64,000 nucleotides of DNA. It comes from Azospirillum baldaniorum. Lineage in GTDB: Bacteria > Pseudomonadota > Alphaproteobacteria > Azospirillales > Azospirillaceae. The position numbers and the translations under genes are program-made. Below the pieces are notes generated by a model. The model had not been told where the DNA came from, did not search any database, and saw only the letters and a program-made list of their open reading frames with translations. Each line of letters opens with the position of its first letter. The stretch's first letter is position 1. The stretch lies in NCBI RefSeq assembly GCF_003119195.2, contig NZ_CP022253.1, forward strand, positions 1,072,001-1,136,000. Reading direction: 5' to 3'. Shown piece by piece: positions 17,519 through 26,303 of this stretch.

Positions 17519-18252
17519 CCAGGGGCCGGGACGGCGGGCGGCGCCTGGAGGGCTCCGCCGGGACGCTCGAACGCTGGGCCGCCATCCTCGGCGGCACGGC
17601 GCTGGGCTTCGCCGGGGCGCGGCGGGGAAGCTGGGCGCTGGGCGCGCTCGGCGGCGGGCTGTTCCTCGCCGGGGCGGCGGGGGTTCCGCTGTCCAGCCCG
17701 CTGCGGCAGGCGGCGCTGCCGGCGATGCGCCGGGAGCCGACGACCACCCAGGCGAACGTCACCATCGCGGTCCCGGCCGAGAAGCTGTTCCGCCACTGGC
17801 GCAACGTCCGCCATCTGGCGGCGCTGTTCCCCCACCTCGACGCCGTGGAGATCCTGTCCGACACGGAAAGCCGCTGGAAGGCCCATGGCCCCGGCGGCGT
17901 TCCGGTGGTCTGGAACAGCCGGCTCGACAAGATCCGGGAAAACGAGCTCATCACCTGGCACACGCTGGAGGGGGCCGACCTGCCGCACCGCGGCACCGTC
18001 CTGTTCCGCCCGGCGCCGGGCGGGCGCGGGACGGAGGTCAGCCTGACGCTGGCCTACCACCCGCCGGGCGGTGTCGGCGGAAACGCCGTGTCCCGCCTGT
18101 TCGGGGCCGCGCCGGAACAGCAGGCGCGCGAGGCGCTGCGCCGCCTGAAACGGATCATGGAGGTCGGCGAGCTTCCCACCATCAAGGGCCAACCGAGCGG
18201 GCGGGCCGAGCGGGGTCGGGTGACGTCCAAACTGCGCGAGGTGACGGGATGA
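17515..18252 (+). CDS. membrane-anchored SRPBCC (polyketide cyclase-like) protein
   Basis: 245 residues. The N-terminal part contains two short hydrophobic stretches (ILGGTALGFAGARRGSWALGALGGGLFLAGAAGVPL), resembling the DUF2892-type anchor. A START/SRPBCC fold follows from about residue 75 (NVTIAVPAEKLFRHWRNVRHLAALFPHLDAVEIL...). Such fusions occur in many proteobacteria next to stress or alcohol dehydrogenase genes; they presumably bind a hydrophobic ligand, but none is known. It overlaps both neighbours by four bases. Confidence 0.82.
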   Translation: MTRGRDGGRRLEGSAGTLERWAAILGGTALGFAGARRGSWALGALGGGLFLAGAAGVPLSSPLRQAALPAMRREPTTTQANVTIAVPAEKLFRHWRNVRHLAALFPHLDAVEILSDTESRWKAHGPGGVPVVWNSRLDKIRENELITWHTLEGADLPHRGTVLFRPAPGGRGTEVSLTLAYHPPGGVGGNAVSRLFGAAPEQQAREALRRLKRIMEVGELPTIKGQPSGRAERGRVTSKLREVTG

Positions 18253-19424
18253 GGGCGCTCTGCTGGAACGGCGTGAACGACCTGCGGGTGGAGCGGGTGC
18301 CGGACCCAACGATCCTCGGTCCGCAGGACGCGATCATCAAGGTCAGCCTGTCCTCGGTCTGCGGATCGGACCTGCATCTGATCGGCGGCTACGTCCCCAC
18401 CATGCGGGCCGGCGACATCATCGGCCATGAATTCCTGGGCGAGGTCGTCGAGAAGGGACCGGAGGTGACGCGGCTGAACCGCGGCGATCGGGTGATCACC
18501 GTGTCGATCATCGGCTGCGGCAAATGCTGGCACTGCCAGCACGAGGAGTTCTCGCTCTGCGACAACTCCAACCCGCAACCGGCCTTCGAGGAGGCGGCCT
18601 ATGGGCACTGCACCGCCGGCATCTTCGGCTACAGCCACGCCTTCGGCGGCTACGCCGGAAGCCACGCCGAATACATCCGCGTCCCCTTCGCCGACACCAA
18701 CTGCTTCCGCGTGCCGGAGGGGGTGACGGACGAGCAGGCGGTCTTCGTCTCCGACGCCGTGCCGACCGGCTACATGGCCGCCGACATGGGCAACATCAAG
18801 CCGGGCGACGTGGTGGCCGTGTGGGGCTGCGGCGGCGTCGGCCAGATGGCGATGAAGAGCGCCTTCCTGATGGGGGCGGAGCGGGTGATCGGCATCGATC
18901 GTTTCCCCGACCGGTTGCGCGCCGCCCAGATGAAGGCGGGGGCGGAGACGCTGGATTACAGCCGCGTCGATATCTACGACGCCCTGCTGGCGATGACTGG
19001 GGGGCGTGGCCCGGACGTCTGCATCGACGCGGTGGGCATGGAAGCGGACAGCGGCGCCTCGGCCATCGAGGATCTGTACGACCGCAGCAAGCAGGCCCTG
19101 CGGCTGGAGAACGACCGGCCCGCCGTCCTGCGCCAGATGATCCAGTGCTGCCGCAAGGGCGGCACCCTGTCCATCGTCGGCGTCTATGGCGGTCTCATCG
19201 ACAAGTTCCCCATGGGAGCGGCGATGAACAAGGCGCTGACCTTCCGCATGGGGCAGCAGCACGGCCAGCGCTATGTCAAACGCCTGTTCGAGCACATCGA
19301 AAAGGGCGATCTCGATCCCGCCTACCTGCTGACCCACAAATGGGCGTTGGACGACGCGCCCCGGGGGTACCGCATGTTCAAGGAGAAGGCCGACGACTGC
19401 ATGCGGGTCGTCTTCGCGCCGTGA
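18249..19424 (+). CDS. zinc-dependent alcohol dehydrogenase (MDR family)
   Basis: Medium-chain dehydrogenase of 391 residues. Catalytic zinc ligands are C38 in VCGSDLH and H60/E61 in IIGHEFLGE. The structural zinc set is C90, C93, C96 and C104 in GCGKCWHCQHEEFSLC. The Rossmann motif VAVWGCGGVGQMA follows. It resembles the glutathione-independent formaldehyde dehydrogenase-like group that is often linked to stress clusters; the substrate is not proven. Start ATG at 18249 overlaps the previous stop. Confidence 0.9.
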   Translation: MRALCWNGVNDLRVERVPDPTILGPQDAIIKVSLSSVCGSDLHLIGGYVPTMRAGDIIGHEFLGEVVEKGPEVTRLNRGDRVITVSIIGCGKCWHCQHEEFSLCDNSNPQPAFEEAAYGHCTAGIFGYSHAFGGYAGSHAEYIRVPFADTNCFRVPEGVTDEQAVFVSDAVPTGYMAADMGNIKPGDVVAVWGCGGVGQMAMKSAFLMGAERVIGIDRFPDRLRAAQMKAGAETLDYSRVDIYDALLAMTGGRGPDVCIDAVGMEADSGASAIEDLYDRSKQALRLENDRPAVLRQMIQCCRKGGTLSIVGVYGGLIDKFPMGAAMNKALTFRMGQQHGQRYVKRLFEHIEKGDLDPAYLLTHKWALDDAPRGYRMFKEKADDCMRVVFAP

Positions 19425-19453
19425 CGGCGGGCCAAAACAAGGGATGGAAGGCC

Positions 19454-19708
19454 ATGAAGATCGTCTACGCCTACCCGGCGGAGAAGGGGCGCGGCGTCGA
19501 GGCGGAGATCGTCGGAGGCTTGCGCGACCGCTGCGGCCACGTCGTCCAGACCGCACGCGAGGAGCGCGACGCGGAGCGCGGCAGCGCCGTCGATGTCATC
19601 GTCACGCTGGAACTGGACGATGCCCAGCAGGACACCGCCCTCAACAGGCTGCGCGCCCACCCCGCGGTGATCGACGCGGCGGCGGAGAGCTTCGGGGAAC
19701 GGGTGTAG
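19454..19708 (+). CDS. small protein of unknown function, last gene of stress-type operon (84 aa)
   Basis: Family not recognised. The sequence MKIVYAYPAEKGRG, then a helix and DVIVTLELDDAQQDTALNRLRAHPAVIDAAAESF suggests an alpha/beta fold like a ferredoxin-like or BON-sized domain, with no cysteine or membrane segment. The ATG at 19454 follows GGGATGGAAGG. It is 29 bases downstream of the alcohol dehydrogenase, so probably the final cistron. Confidence 0.6.
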   Translation: MKIVYAYPAEKGRGVEAEIVGGLRDRCGHVVQTAREERDAERGSAVDVIVTLELDDAQQDTALNRLRAHPAVIDAAAESFGERV

Positions 19709-19901
19709 GCCCCGTTCAACGGAGGCGGGATGGCCTGCCGCGGAGTCGCCCGAAGGGCGGGTGACGAAGACCGTCCACAACATCTCGTGGCGCTCCCCTC
19801 GGTGACGCCGCAGATGTTCGCCACCACCCCCGCCGCTCATGGGACGAAGCCGGTCGGCGCCTGTTGGGGCGATGGTCGAAACAGTGCGGTGAGAACATCC
19901 C

Positions 19902-21863
19902 GTGTCGAGTCCTCCCGATGCAGCGCACGCCGGCGGTTCGGCCTTCGCCGTCCGCCGTTGCCCCATAGGCGTCGAACCGGCGCCCGGCGACCGGGTGCTG
20001 GCGCGGGTCTGGGCGCCCGCCTGCCGTGGCGTCCGCCTGCTGGTCGGGCCGGAGGAGCGCGCGGTGGCGCTGGACGCGGAGGGTGACGGCTATTTCTCCG
20101 CGATGGTCGAAGGGGTGCCGGTGGGCAGCCTCTACCGGTTCCAGCTCGATGGCGGCCCGGCCTTCCCCGACCCGGCGTCCCGCTTCCAGCCCGACGGGCC
20201 GGAGGGGCCGTCGCAGGTGGTGGATGCGTCCGCCTTCGCCTGGACCGACACCGGCTGGGCGGGATGCGGCCTGCGCGGGCAAGTGGTCTATGAGATGCAC
20301 ATCGGCACCTTCACGCCGGAGGGGACCTGGGCGGCGGCGGCGCGCGAACTGCCAAGTCTGGCGGAACTGGGGGTGACGGTCCTCGAACTGATGCCGGTGG
20401 CCGAGTTTCCCGGCCGCTTCGGCTGGGGCTACGACGGGGTGGACCTGTTCGCCCCGACCCGGCTCTACGGCGGACCGGACGACATGCGGGGCTTCGTGGA
20501 CCGCGCCCACGCGCTCGGCCTCGCGGTGATCCTCGACGTGGTCTACAACCACCTCGGCCCCAGCGGGAATTTCCTGTCCCGCTTCTCCCCGGACTACTTC
20601 ACCAACCGCTACAAGAACGAGTGGGGGGACGCGCTCAACTTCGACGGCCCGAACTGCGGCCCGGTGCGGGAGTTCTTCCGGGCGAACGCCGCCTTCTGGA
20701 TCGACGAGTATCATCTGGACGGGCTGCGGTTGGACGCCACCCAGCAAATCTTCGACCGCTCCACCCCGCACATCATCCAGGAGTTCGGGCAGGCCGTCCG
20801 CCAAGCGGCGCGCGGGCGCGGCACCCTGCTGATCGGGGAGAACGAACCCCAGCTGGCCACCATGGCGACACCGGTGGAGCGGGGCGGCTGCGGGCTGGAC
20901 GCCCTGTGGAACGACGATTTCCACCATACGGCCCGGGTCGCGCTGACCGGGCGGAACGAGGCCTACTACACCGACTACCGCGGCACGCCGCAGGAACTGC
21001 TGTCGGCCGTCAAGCACGGCTTCCTCTACCAGGGGCAATGGTACCGCTGGCAGGGCAAGCGGCGGGGCTTGCCGGCCCATGGGATGCCGCGCCCGGCCTT
21101 CGTCACCTTCCTCCAGAACCACGACCAGATCGCCAATTCGGGCCGCGGCCAGCGGATCCACGCCCTGACCACGCCGGGGCGCTTCCGGGCGCTGACCGCG
21201 CTGACGCTGCTGGGTCCCGGCACGCCGATGCTGTTCCAAGGGCAGGAGTTCGCGGCGAGCGCGCCCTTCTACTACTTCGCCGACCACGAACCCGATCTGG
21301 CCGCCAAGGTGGAGACGGGGCGGGCGGAGTTCCTGTCCCAGTTTCCCAGCCTCGCCACCCCCGCCATGCGCGCCCATCTGACGCGTCCGCAGGACGAGGA
21401 GACCTTCCGGCGTTGCAAGCTCGACCACGCGGAGCGGGAGACCCACGCCGAGGTCTGGGCGTTGCACCGCGACCTTCTGCGCCTGCGCCGCGAGGATCCG
21501 GTGTTCCGCGCCCAGGGCGACGGCGGGCTGGACGGTGCGGTGCTGGGCCAAGAGGCGTTCGTCCTGCGCTTTTATGGAGAGGACGGGGACGACCGGCTGC
21601 TGCTGGTCAATCTGGGCCGCGACCTGCGGTTGGACATCCTGCCGGAACCGCTGCTGGCGCCGCCGGTTGCCAGGGATTGGACACCCCTGTGGTCCAGCGA
21701 GGACCCCCGCTACGGCGGCTGCGGCATCGCCCCTCTGGAAACCCCGGACGGTGGCTGGCGGCTTCCCGGCCACGCGGCGGTCGTCCTGGCCGGCACGGAC
21801 GTTGTTCCGGACCAGGAACGGGGCGAAGGCAACGGCACGAGCGCTCAGGAGACCCATGGCTGA
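19902..21863 (+). CDS. treZ: malto-oligosyltrehalose trehalohydrolase
   Basis: Releases trehalose from maltooligosyl-trehalose (GH13_10). 653 residues with an N-terminal CBM48-like domain (about 20-105), the TIM barrel with nucleophile D278 in DGLRLDAT, acid/base E313 in LLIGENE, and the stabilising Asp D408 in FLQNHDQ, and a C-terminal beta domain. Start is GTG at 19902. The partner TreY that makes its substrate is not in the window; instead the next gene, overlapping by eight bases, is a GH133 debranching enzyme. Trehalose is an osmoprotectant, which suits the stress-type neighbourhood. Confidence 0.9.
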   Translation: MSSPPDAAHAGGSAFAVRRCPIGVEPAPGDRVLARVWAPACRGVRLLVGPEERAVALDAEGDGYFSAMVEGVPVGSLYRFQLDGGPAFPDPASRFQPDGPEGPSQVVDASAFAWTDTGWAGCGLRGQVVYEMHIGTFTPEGTWAAAARELPSLAELGVTVLELMPVAEFPGRFGWGYDGVDLFAPTRLYGGPDDMRGFVDRAHALGLAVILDVVYNHLGPSGNFLSRFSPDYFTNRYKNEWGDALNFDGPNCGPVREFFRANAAFWIDEYHLDGLRLDATQQIFDRSTPHIIQEFGQAVRQAARGRGTLLIGENEPQLATMATPVERGGCGLDALWNDDFHHTARVALTGRNEAYYTDYRGTPQELLSAVKHGFLYQGQWYRWQGKRRGLPAHGMPRPAFVTFLQNHDQIANSGRGQRIHALTTPGRFRALTALTLLGPGTPMLFQGQEFAASAPFYYFADHEPDLAAKVETGRAEFLSQFPSLATPAMRAHLTRPQDEETFRRCKLDHAERETHAEVWALHRDLLRLRREDPVFRAQGDGGLDGAVLGQEAFVLRFYGEDGDDRLLLVNLGRDLRLDILPEPLLAPPVARDWTPLWSSEDPRYGGCGIAPLETPDGGWRLPGHAAVVLAGTDVVPDQERGEGNGTSAQETHG

Positions 21864-23916
21864 TTTCATCCGCAAGATCACCCGCGACGCCCTGCGATCC
21901 GCGCCGGACGCTGCGTTGTCCCGCGAATGGCTGGTCGCCAACGGGCTGGGCGGCTACGCCTCCTCCTCCCTGTCGGGGGCGGTGACGCGGCGCTATCACG
22001 GACTTCTGGTGGCGGCGTTGCCGGCGCCGCTGGGCCGGGTGGTGATGCTGAGCCAGCTCAACGACGTGCTGATCGAGCGCGACGGGACCGAGCGGCGGCT
22101 GACCGGCCACAACCCGCAGGCGGACCAATGGCCCGACCCGAACTACCCGTCGGACGTTGCCCCCTCCGGTCTCGCCGAGTTCCGCATGGAATCCGGCCTG
22201 CCGGTCTGGCGCTACGAGATCGGCGACGTGGTGATCGAAAAGCAGATCGTGCTGCCGCACCTGCAGAACATCGTCCACGTCACCTACCGGGTGGTGAAGG
22301 CGCCGCAGCCGATTTGCCTGCGGCTTCGCCCGGTGATGGCCTTCCGCAAGCTGGAATCCGCGGTGGACGAGCCGTTGGCGCGCGACTACCGCGTCACCGC
22401 CCGTGGCCACGAGTATGAGATATGGGCCGGGCCGGAACTGCCCGTGCTGCGCATGACCATCGAGGGGGCGGAGCTTCCCCTGACGCTGGACGGCGGGGCG
22501 CGGCGCGACATCGTCTATCCGGTGGAGGCGGAGCGCGGCTATGAATCGCGCGGCTCGCTGTGGACGCCCGGCTATTTCAGCGGTCCCCTCAGCCAGGGCC
22601 AGACGCTGAGCTTCGTCGCGGCGACCGAGCCGTGGCAGCGGCTGTGGGCGTTGCCGCCCGCCGACGTCCTGCGCTTCGAGAAGGAGCGGCGGCGGCGCAT
22701 CGTCGGGACGGCCCATCCGTCGCTGCGCGAGGGGGCAATGGCGGAGCTGGTGCTGTCGGCGGACAGCTTCCTGTTCGTGCCGGCGGGCCGCGTCGCCGAC
22801 CAGATGCGCGCCCGCGCCGAGGGCGACGAGGTGCGCACGGTGATCGCCGGCTACCACTGGTTCACCGACTGGGGCCGCGACACCATGATCAGCCTGGAGG
22901 GGTTGACCCTGACCACCGGGCGCCACATGGAGGCCGGCTGGATCCTGCGCACCTTCGCGCACTACATCCGCGACGGGCTGATTCCCAACATGTTCCCCGA
23001 CGGCAAGGACGAGGGGCTGTACCACACCGCCGACGCCACCCTGTGGTTCTTCCACGCGCTGAACCGCTACGTCCAGGCGACCGGAGACCGGCACACGCTG
23101 CAACTGCTGCTGCCCCGGCTGGTCGAGGTGATCGACCATCACCGGCGCGGCACCCGCTTCGGCATCGCCGTGGACCCGGGCGACGGGCTGCTGCGCCAGG
23201 GGCGGGAGGGCTACCAGCTCACCTGGATGGACGCGAAGGTCGAGGACTGGGTGGTCACGCCGCGCCGGGGCAAGGCGGTGGAGATCAACGCGCTGTGGTA
23301 CAACGCGCTGTGCCTGACCGCCGGCTGGCTGACCGAGGAGGGGGACGCCCAGGCCGCCCGCCCGCTGGCGGAGCTGGCGGAGCAGGCCCGCGTTTCCTTC
23401 AACGCGCGCTTCTGGTGCGCCCACGCCGGGCACCTCTACGATGTGGTGGACGGGGAGCGGGGGGACGACGACGCCTGCCGGCCCAACCAGATCTTCGCCG
23501 TCTCGCTCGACAACCCGGTGCTCGACCGCTCCCGCTGGGAGCCGGTGGTGGAGACGGTGCGGCAGCGGCTGCTGACCCCGGTCGGGCTGCGCTCGCTGGC
23601 GCCGGGGCAGCGCGACTACAAGCCGAAATACTTCGGCGATCTGCGCGCCCGCGACGCCGCCTACCACCAGGGCACGGTCTGGGGGTGGCTGATCGGTCCC
23701 TATGTCGATGCGTGGCTGAAGCTGCATCCGGAGGAAAAGGCGGGGGCGCGGGAGCTGCTCCAGGGCTTCCTGCCGCATCTCGATCAGGCAGGAATCGGGA
23801 CCATCTCCGAGATCTTCGACGCCGAGCCGCCCTTCAGCCCGCGCGGCTGCATCTCGCAGGCCTGGAGCGTGGCGGAGGTCCTGCGCTGCTGGGCGGCAAC
23901 GGCGGAAGATCGATGA
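21856..23916 (+). CDS. glycogen debranching enzyme (amylo-alpha-1,6-glucosidase, GH133)
   Basis: 686 residues. The N-terminal bacterial GDE domain (about 15-330) carries EWLVANGLGGYASSSLSGAVTRRYHGLL, typical of the family. The C-terminal (alpha/alpha)6 barrel contains YHWFTDWGRDTMISLEGL, LYHTADATLWFFHAL and GYQLTWMDAKVEDWVVTPR, the sites expected to hold catalytic Asp/Glu residues. It removes alpha-1,6 glucosyl branches of glycogen. Start ATG at 21856 overlaps treZ, so the two are co-translated and likely draw glycogen-derived maltodextrin toward trehalose. Confidence 0.9.
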   Translation: MADFIRKITRDALRSAPDAALSREWLVANGLGGYASSSLSGAVTRRYHGLLVAALPAPLGRVVMLSQLNDVLIERDGTERRLTGHNPQADQWPDPNYPSDVAPSGLAEFRMESGLPVWRYEIGDVVIEKQIVLPHLQNIVHVTYRVVKAPQPICLRLRPVMAFRKLESAVDEPLARDYRVTARGHEYEIWAGPELPVLRMTIEGAELPLTLDGGARRDIVYPVEAERGYESRGSLWTPGYFSGPLSQGQTLSFVAATEPWQRLWALPPADVLRFEKERRRRIVGTAHPSLREGAMAELVLSADSFLFVPAGRVADQMRARAEGDEVRTVIAGYHWFTDWGRDTMISLEGLTLTTGRHMEAGWILRTFAHYIRDGLIPNMFPDGKDEGLYHTADATLWFFHALNRYVQATGDRHTLQLLLPRLVEVIDHHRRGTRFGIAVDPGDGLLRQGREGYQLTWMDAKVEDWVVTPRRGKAVEINALWYNALCLTAGWLTEEGDAQAARPLAELAEQARVSFNARFWCAHAGHLYDVVDGERGDDDACRPNQIFAVSLDNPVLDRSRWEPVVETVRQRLLTPVGLRSLAPGQRDYKPKYFGDLRARDAAYHQGTVWGWLIGPYVDAWLKLHPEEKAGARELLQGFLPHLDQAGIGTISEIFDAEPPFSPRGCISQAWSVAEVLRCWAATAEDR

Positions 23917-24160
23917 TCCTGATGCCATCGTCATACCGCCTATGAAAAGCGTCATAAGAAGTTGTGGCGAGATGGTGAAAAAACCTGTCCGGTTACTGAA
24001 AAGAAAACTGCGACTCCGGAAAATTGTGAATCGATAACCGCGCTATAACATCGGCGAAACCCACATTTTGTTGAAGGTTTCTGCCGCCCGTGCCTATCAT
24101 TGGTAGCGGGTCGATAAGAAAACGGACGAACACACGGCCGTGTGACTGACCCGCGCAGGA

Positions 24161-24176
24161 TGATGACGGGAGGGGT
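24161..24176 (+). repeat. 16-base element shared upstream of two genes, copy 1
   Basis: TGATGACGGGAGGGGT lies directly before the ATG at 24178 and includes its ribosome-binding site. The identical sequence precedes the next gene, at 25849-25864. Confidence 0.6.
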
Positions 24177-24177
24177 C

Positions 24178-25353
24178 ATGCTGGCACTGCTGTCGAAGCC
24201 CATGCGCCAGACGGTCGATTGGGACCGCTTGAGCCGGCGGATTCTGGACCAGGGCGCGCAGGCCTGCTGGGTGGTGGATCGCGAACTGGTGACCGTCGGC
24301 GTCAACCCGGCGCTCTGTGCGTTGCTCGGTTACCGGGCGGGGGAACTGGTTGGCACCCATCTTCTGGCCTATGTGGCCGAGGAAAGCCGGAACGTCCTGG
24401 AGCGGCAGGCGGCGATCCGTGATCTGACGCCGCACCGCAGCTACGACGTTACCCTGATCCGCTCCGACGGAACGCCGCTCCGCGCGATCTTCAACGACTC
24501 CCGGCTGGATGGCGATGCCGACTCGGACGGCGGGCCGTCCCCGGGCTACTGCATCTTCGTCACCGACATCACCCGTCGCAGCGAGGAGGAGGCGCAGCGC
24601 GCCCTGCGGGTGGACCAGCTGGCGGACGCGGTCGCGCGCATGAACCGCTTTCTGGGGCAGATCTGCCAGGAACTGAAGGACCCGCTGAGCGCGATCCTCG
24701 GCGCCACCCAGATGATCTCCTCCGACGTGGCGTCGCCCGATCCGGCCGGCGGCAGCCCCACCCCGGGGACCGCGCATCTGGGGGCCTACGCGGCGCTGTG
24801 CAGCGACGCCGGGCGGCAGATGATGCGGACCATCGAGAACCTGTCGCTGTGGTCCCGCCTGCAGCTGAATCAGGTGCCGCTCGAGCTGCGCGTCTATGAG
24901 CTGGGCGGCCTGCTCCAGGACGTGCTGGAGGAACTGGCGCCACGCGCCCGCGCCCGCGACATCCTGATCGTCAACCGCATCGTCGCCACCCCGGTGCTGG
25001 GCGACCTGTCCGCGCTGAACACGGTGCTGAAACATCTGATCGAGAACGCGGTGCGCTTCTCACCCTCGGGAAGCATGGTCATGCTGTCGGCCGCCCTGAC
25101 GGACGGGCGGGTGACCGTGCGTGTCCAGGACAACGGGCTGGGCATCCCGGAGGAGCTTCAGCCCCATCTGTTCCGCATCGATCCGCACCACGCCGCGCCC
25201 GGCGCCGACGGGGAGGTGGGGAGCGGCCTCGGCCTGCTGATCTGCAAGGCTCTGGTCGAGCGCATGGGCGGCGGCATTCGTGTTTTCAGCAAGCCGGGCG
25301 GTGGAACCGCGGTCACGGTGACCCTGACCCCGGGAGGAAACGCCGGATTGTAA
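24178..25353 (+). CDS. PAS-domain histidine kinase-like protein lacking the phospho-acceptor His
   Basis: Cytoplasmic protein of 391 residues: a PAS domain (about 20-130; ACWVVDRELVTVGVNPALCALLGY), a DHp-like helical segment and a HATPase domain. The ATPase boxes look intact: N290 in HLIENAVRF, D318 in VQDNGLGIP, and GSGLGLLICKALVERMGGG. In the H-box, however, the usual SHELRTPL is CQELKDPL, so the acceptor histidine is Q164. No other His lies nearby in the helix. No membrane segment is seen. In-frame starts at 24142 (GTG) and 24160 (ATG) would add a few residues; 24178 follows GGAGGGG. Confidence 0.88.
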   Translation: MLALLSKPMRQTVDWDRLSRRILDQGAQACWVVDRELVTVGVNPALCALLGYRAGELVGTHLLAYVAEESRNVLERQAAIRDLTPHRSYDVTLIRSDGTPLRAIFNDSRLDGDADSDGGPSPGYCIFVTDITRRSEEEAQRALRVDQLADAVARMNRFLGQICQELKDPLSAILGATQMISSDVASPDPAGGSPTPGTAHLGAYAALCSDAGRQMMRTIENLSLWSRLQLNQVPLELRVYELGGLLQDVLEELAPRARARDILIVNRIVATPVLGDLSALNTVLKHLIENAVRFSPSGSMVMLSAALTDGRVTVRVQDNGLGIPEELQPHLFRIDPHHAAPGADGEVGSGLGLLICKALVERMGGGIRVFSKPGGGTAVTVTLTPGGNAGL

Positions 25354-25868
25354 CACCAGCGAACGGATGGTTGGGCAAACCAACGCCATCGGCCGGAGGA
25401 GGGGCGGTGGGATCGGGGTGCCCCATGCGGGGGATTCGGACATTCAGTTGTCAACAGGGCACAGACCCGCGCGAAATCGCCGCGCCGGGAGTCCGGCATC
25501 AGAATCCGATTGACAGGCGTGAGCGCTGCAACACCCCCCTCAATTCTGGAAAGGCAATGCATTTCAATGGTTTGTGTGACATGCCCAAAATTTGGGCAAT
25601 TCGCGCTATGGCCTTGTCGCGCTTGACTCGAATCGGGAAAAGCCGGCCCTTGTCAACACAGTTATCCACAGACTCTGTGGAGAGCCTAAGCGGGAGGTGA
25701 GGGCGCCGGCCTCCGGCCCATAACCTTTGGCGGGAGGCCCGTCCAATCAGAATAAGTACTTCAGATTTTAGGCTTCGCGCGTTTTTGCCGCTATAGTGGT
25801 CGCGCCTCATCCCGCCGTATTGCTCCAAATCAACCGGCCTTGGATGAGTGATGACGGGAGGGGTGCCC
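25354..25868. other. intergenic region with DnaA-box-like sequence and palindrome
   Basis: No gene is seen in this 515-base gap; frames crossing it lack good starts. It is less GC-rich than its surroundings. It contains one perfect DnaA-box match TTATCCACA at 25662-25670, a palindrome CCACAG-ACT-CTGTGG at 25666-25680, and two TTGTCAACA-type sequences (about 25447 and 25650). An AT-rich stretch from 25750 to 25800 is the likely promoter region of the next gene. Confidence 0.6.
25849..25864 (+). repeat. 16-base element shared upstream of two genes, copy 2
   Basis: TGATGACGGGAGGGGT, identical to 24161-24176, placed four bases before the ATG at 25869. Confidence 0.6.
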
Positions 25869-26201
25869 ATGCTGGATGTCTATGGGACGTCTTGCCCGGC
25901 GGCGCGTCCGCGATGGTCGTGGCGCGCGGCGGCCGGTGAGCCACGGTGCCGACGCGTGCAAGGATTTGCCGGTCCGGCCTTGACGGCGGTGATGCTGTCC
26001 GCGTTGATCCTCCATCTCCTGCTGACGCTTGCCGCTCATTTGGGCGGGGCCGACATGGCCGGGGTGCTGGCGGTGGCGGTGGGCATGGCGGCGGTGCTGG
26101 TGGTCTTGCTTCCCTTTGCCCTGCTGTGTGTCCGGCGGGCTCAGGAAGCGCTGGCGGCCGGATCGGATCGTCGCGGGAGGACGGCCTCGCCGCAAGGTTG
26201 A
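25869..26201 (+). CDS. small membrane protein with two transmembrane helices (110 aa)
   Basis: Function unknown; family not recognised. A basic N-terminus of about 35 residues precedes two hydrophobic segments (ALTAVMLSALILHLLLTLAA and VLAVAVGMAAVLVVLLPFAL), followed by a short charged tail. Start ATG at 25869 is chosen; GTG/ATG at 25848-25851 in the same frame would add MMTGGVP, the same lead residues as the possible extended start of the kinase-like gene at 24178. That shared 5' element is the main link between the two genes. Confidence 0.6.
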   Translation: MLDVYGTSCPAARPRWSWRAAAGEPRCRRVQGFAGPALTAVMLSALILHLLLTLAAHLGGADMAGVLAVAVGMAAVLVVLLPFALLCVRRAQEALAAGSDRRGRTASPQG

Positions 26202-26303
26202 AGCGCCGCCGGTCGCGGAAATCCCGGTTGCCCCCTTTTGTAAGTCCGCGCATAAAGTGATGACGCCGTGGCGATGGACGGCGCTGTTCGGCGGGGGCGG
26301 TGC

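Noticed and set aside
25354-25868. A chromosomal replication origin
   Set aside because: Only one perfect DnaA box, no cluster of boxes with a clear AT-rich unwinding element, and none of the usual origin-flanking genes.
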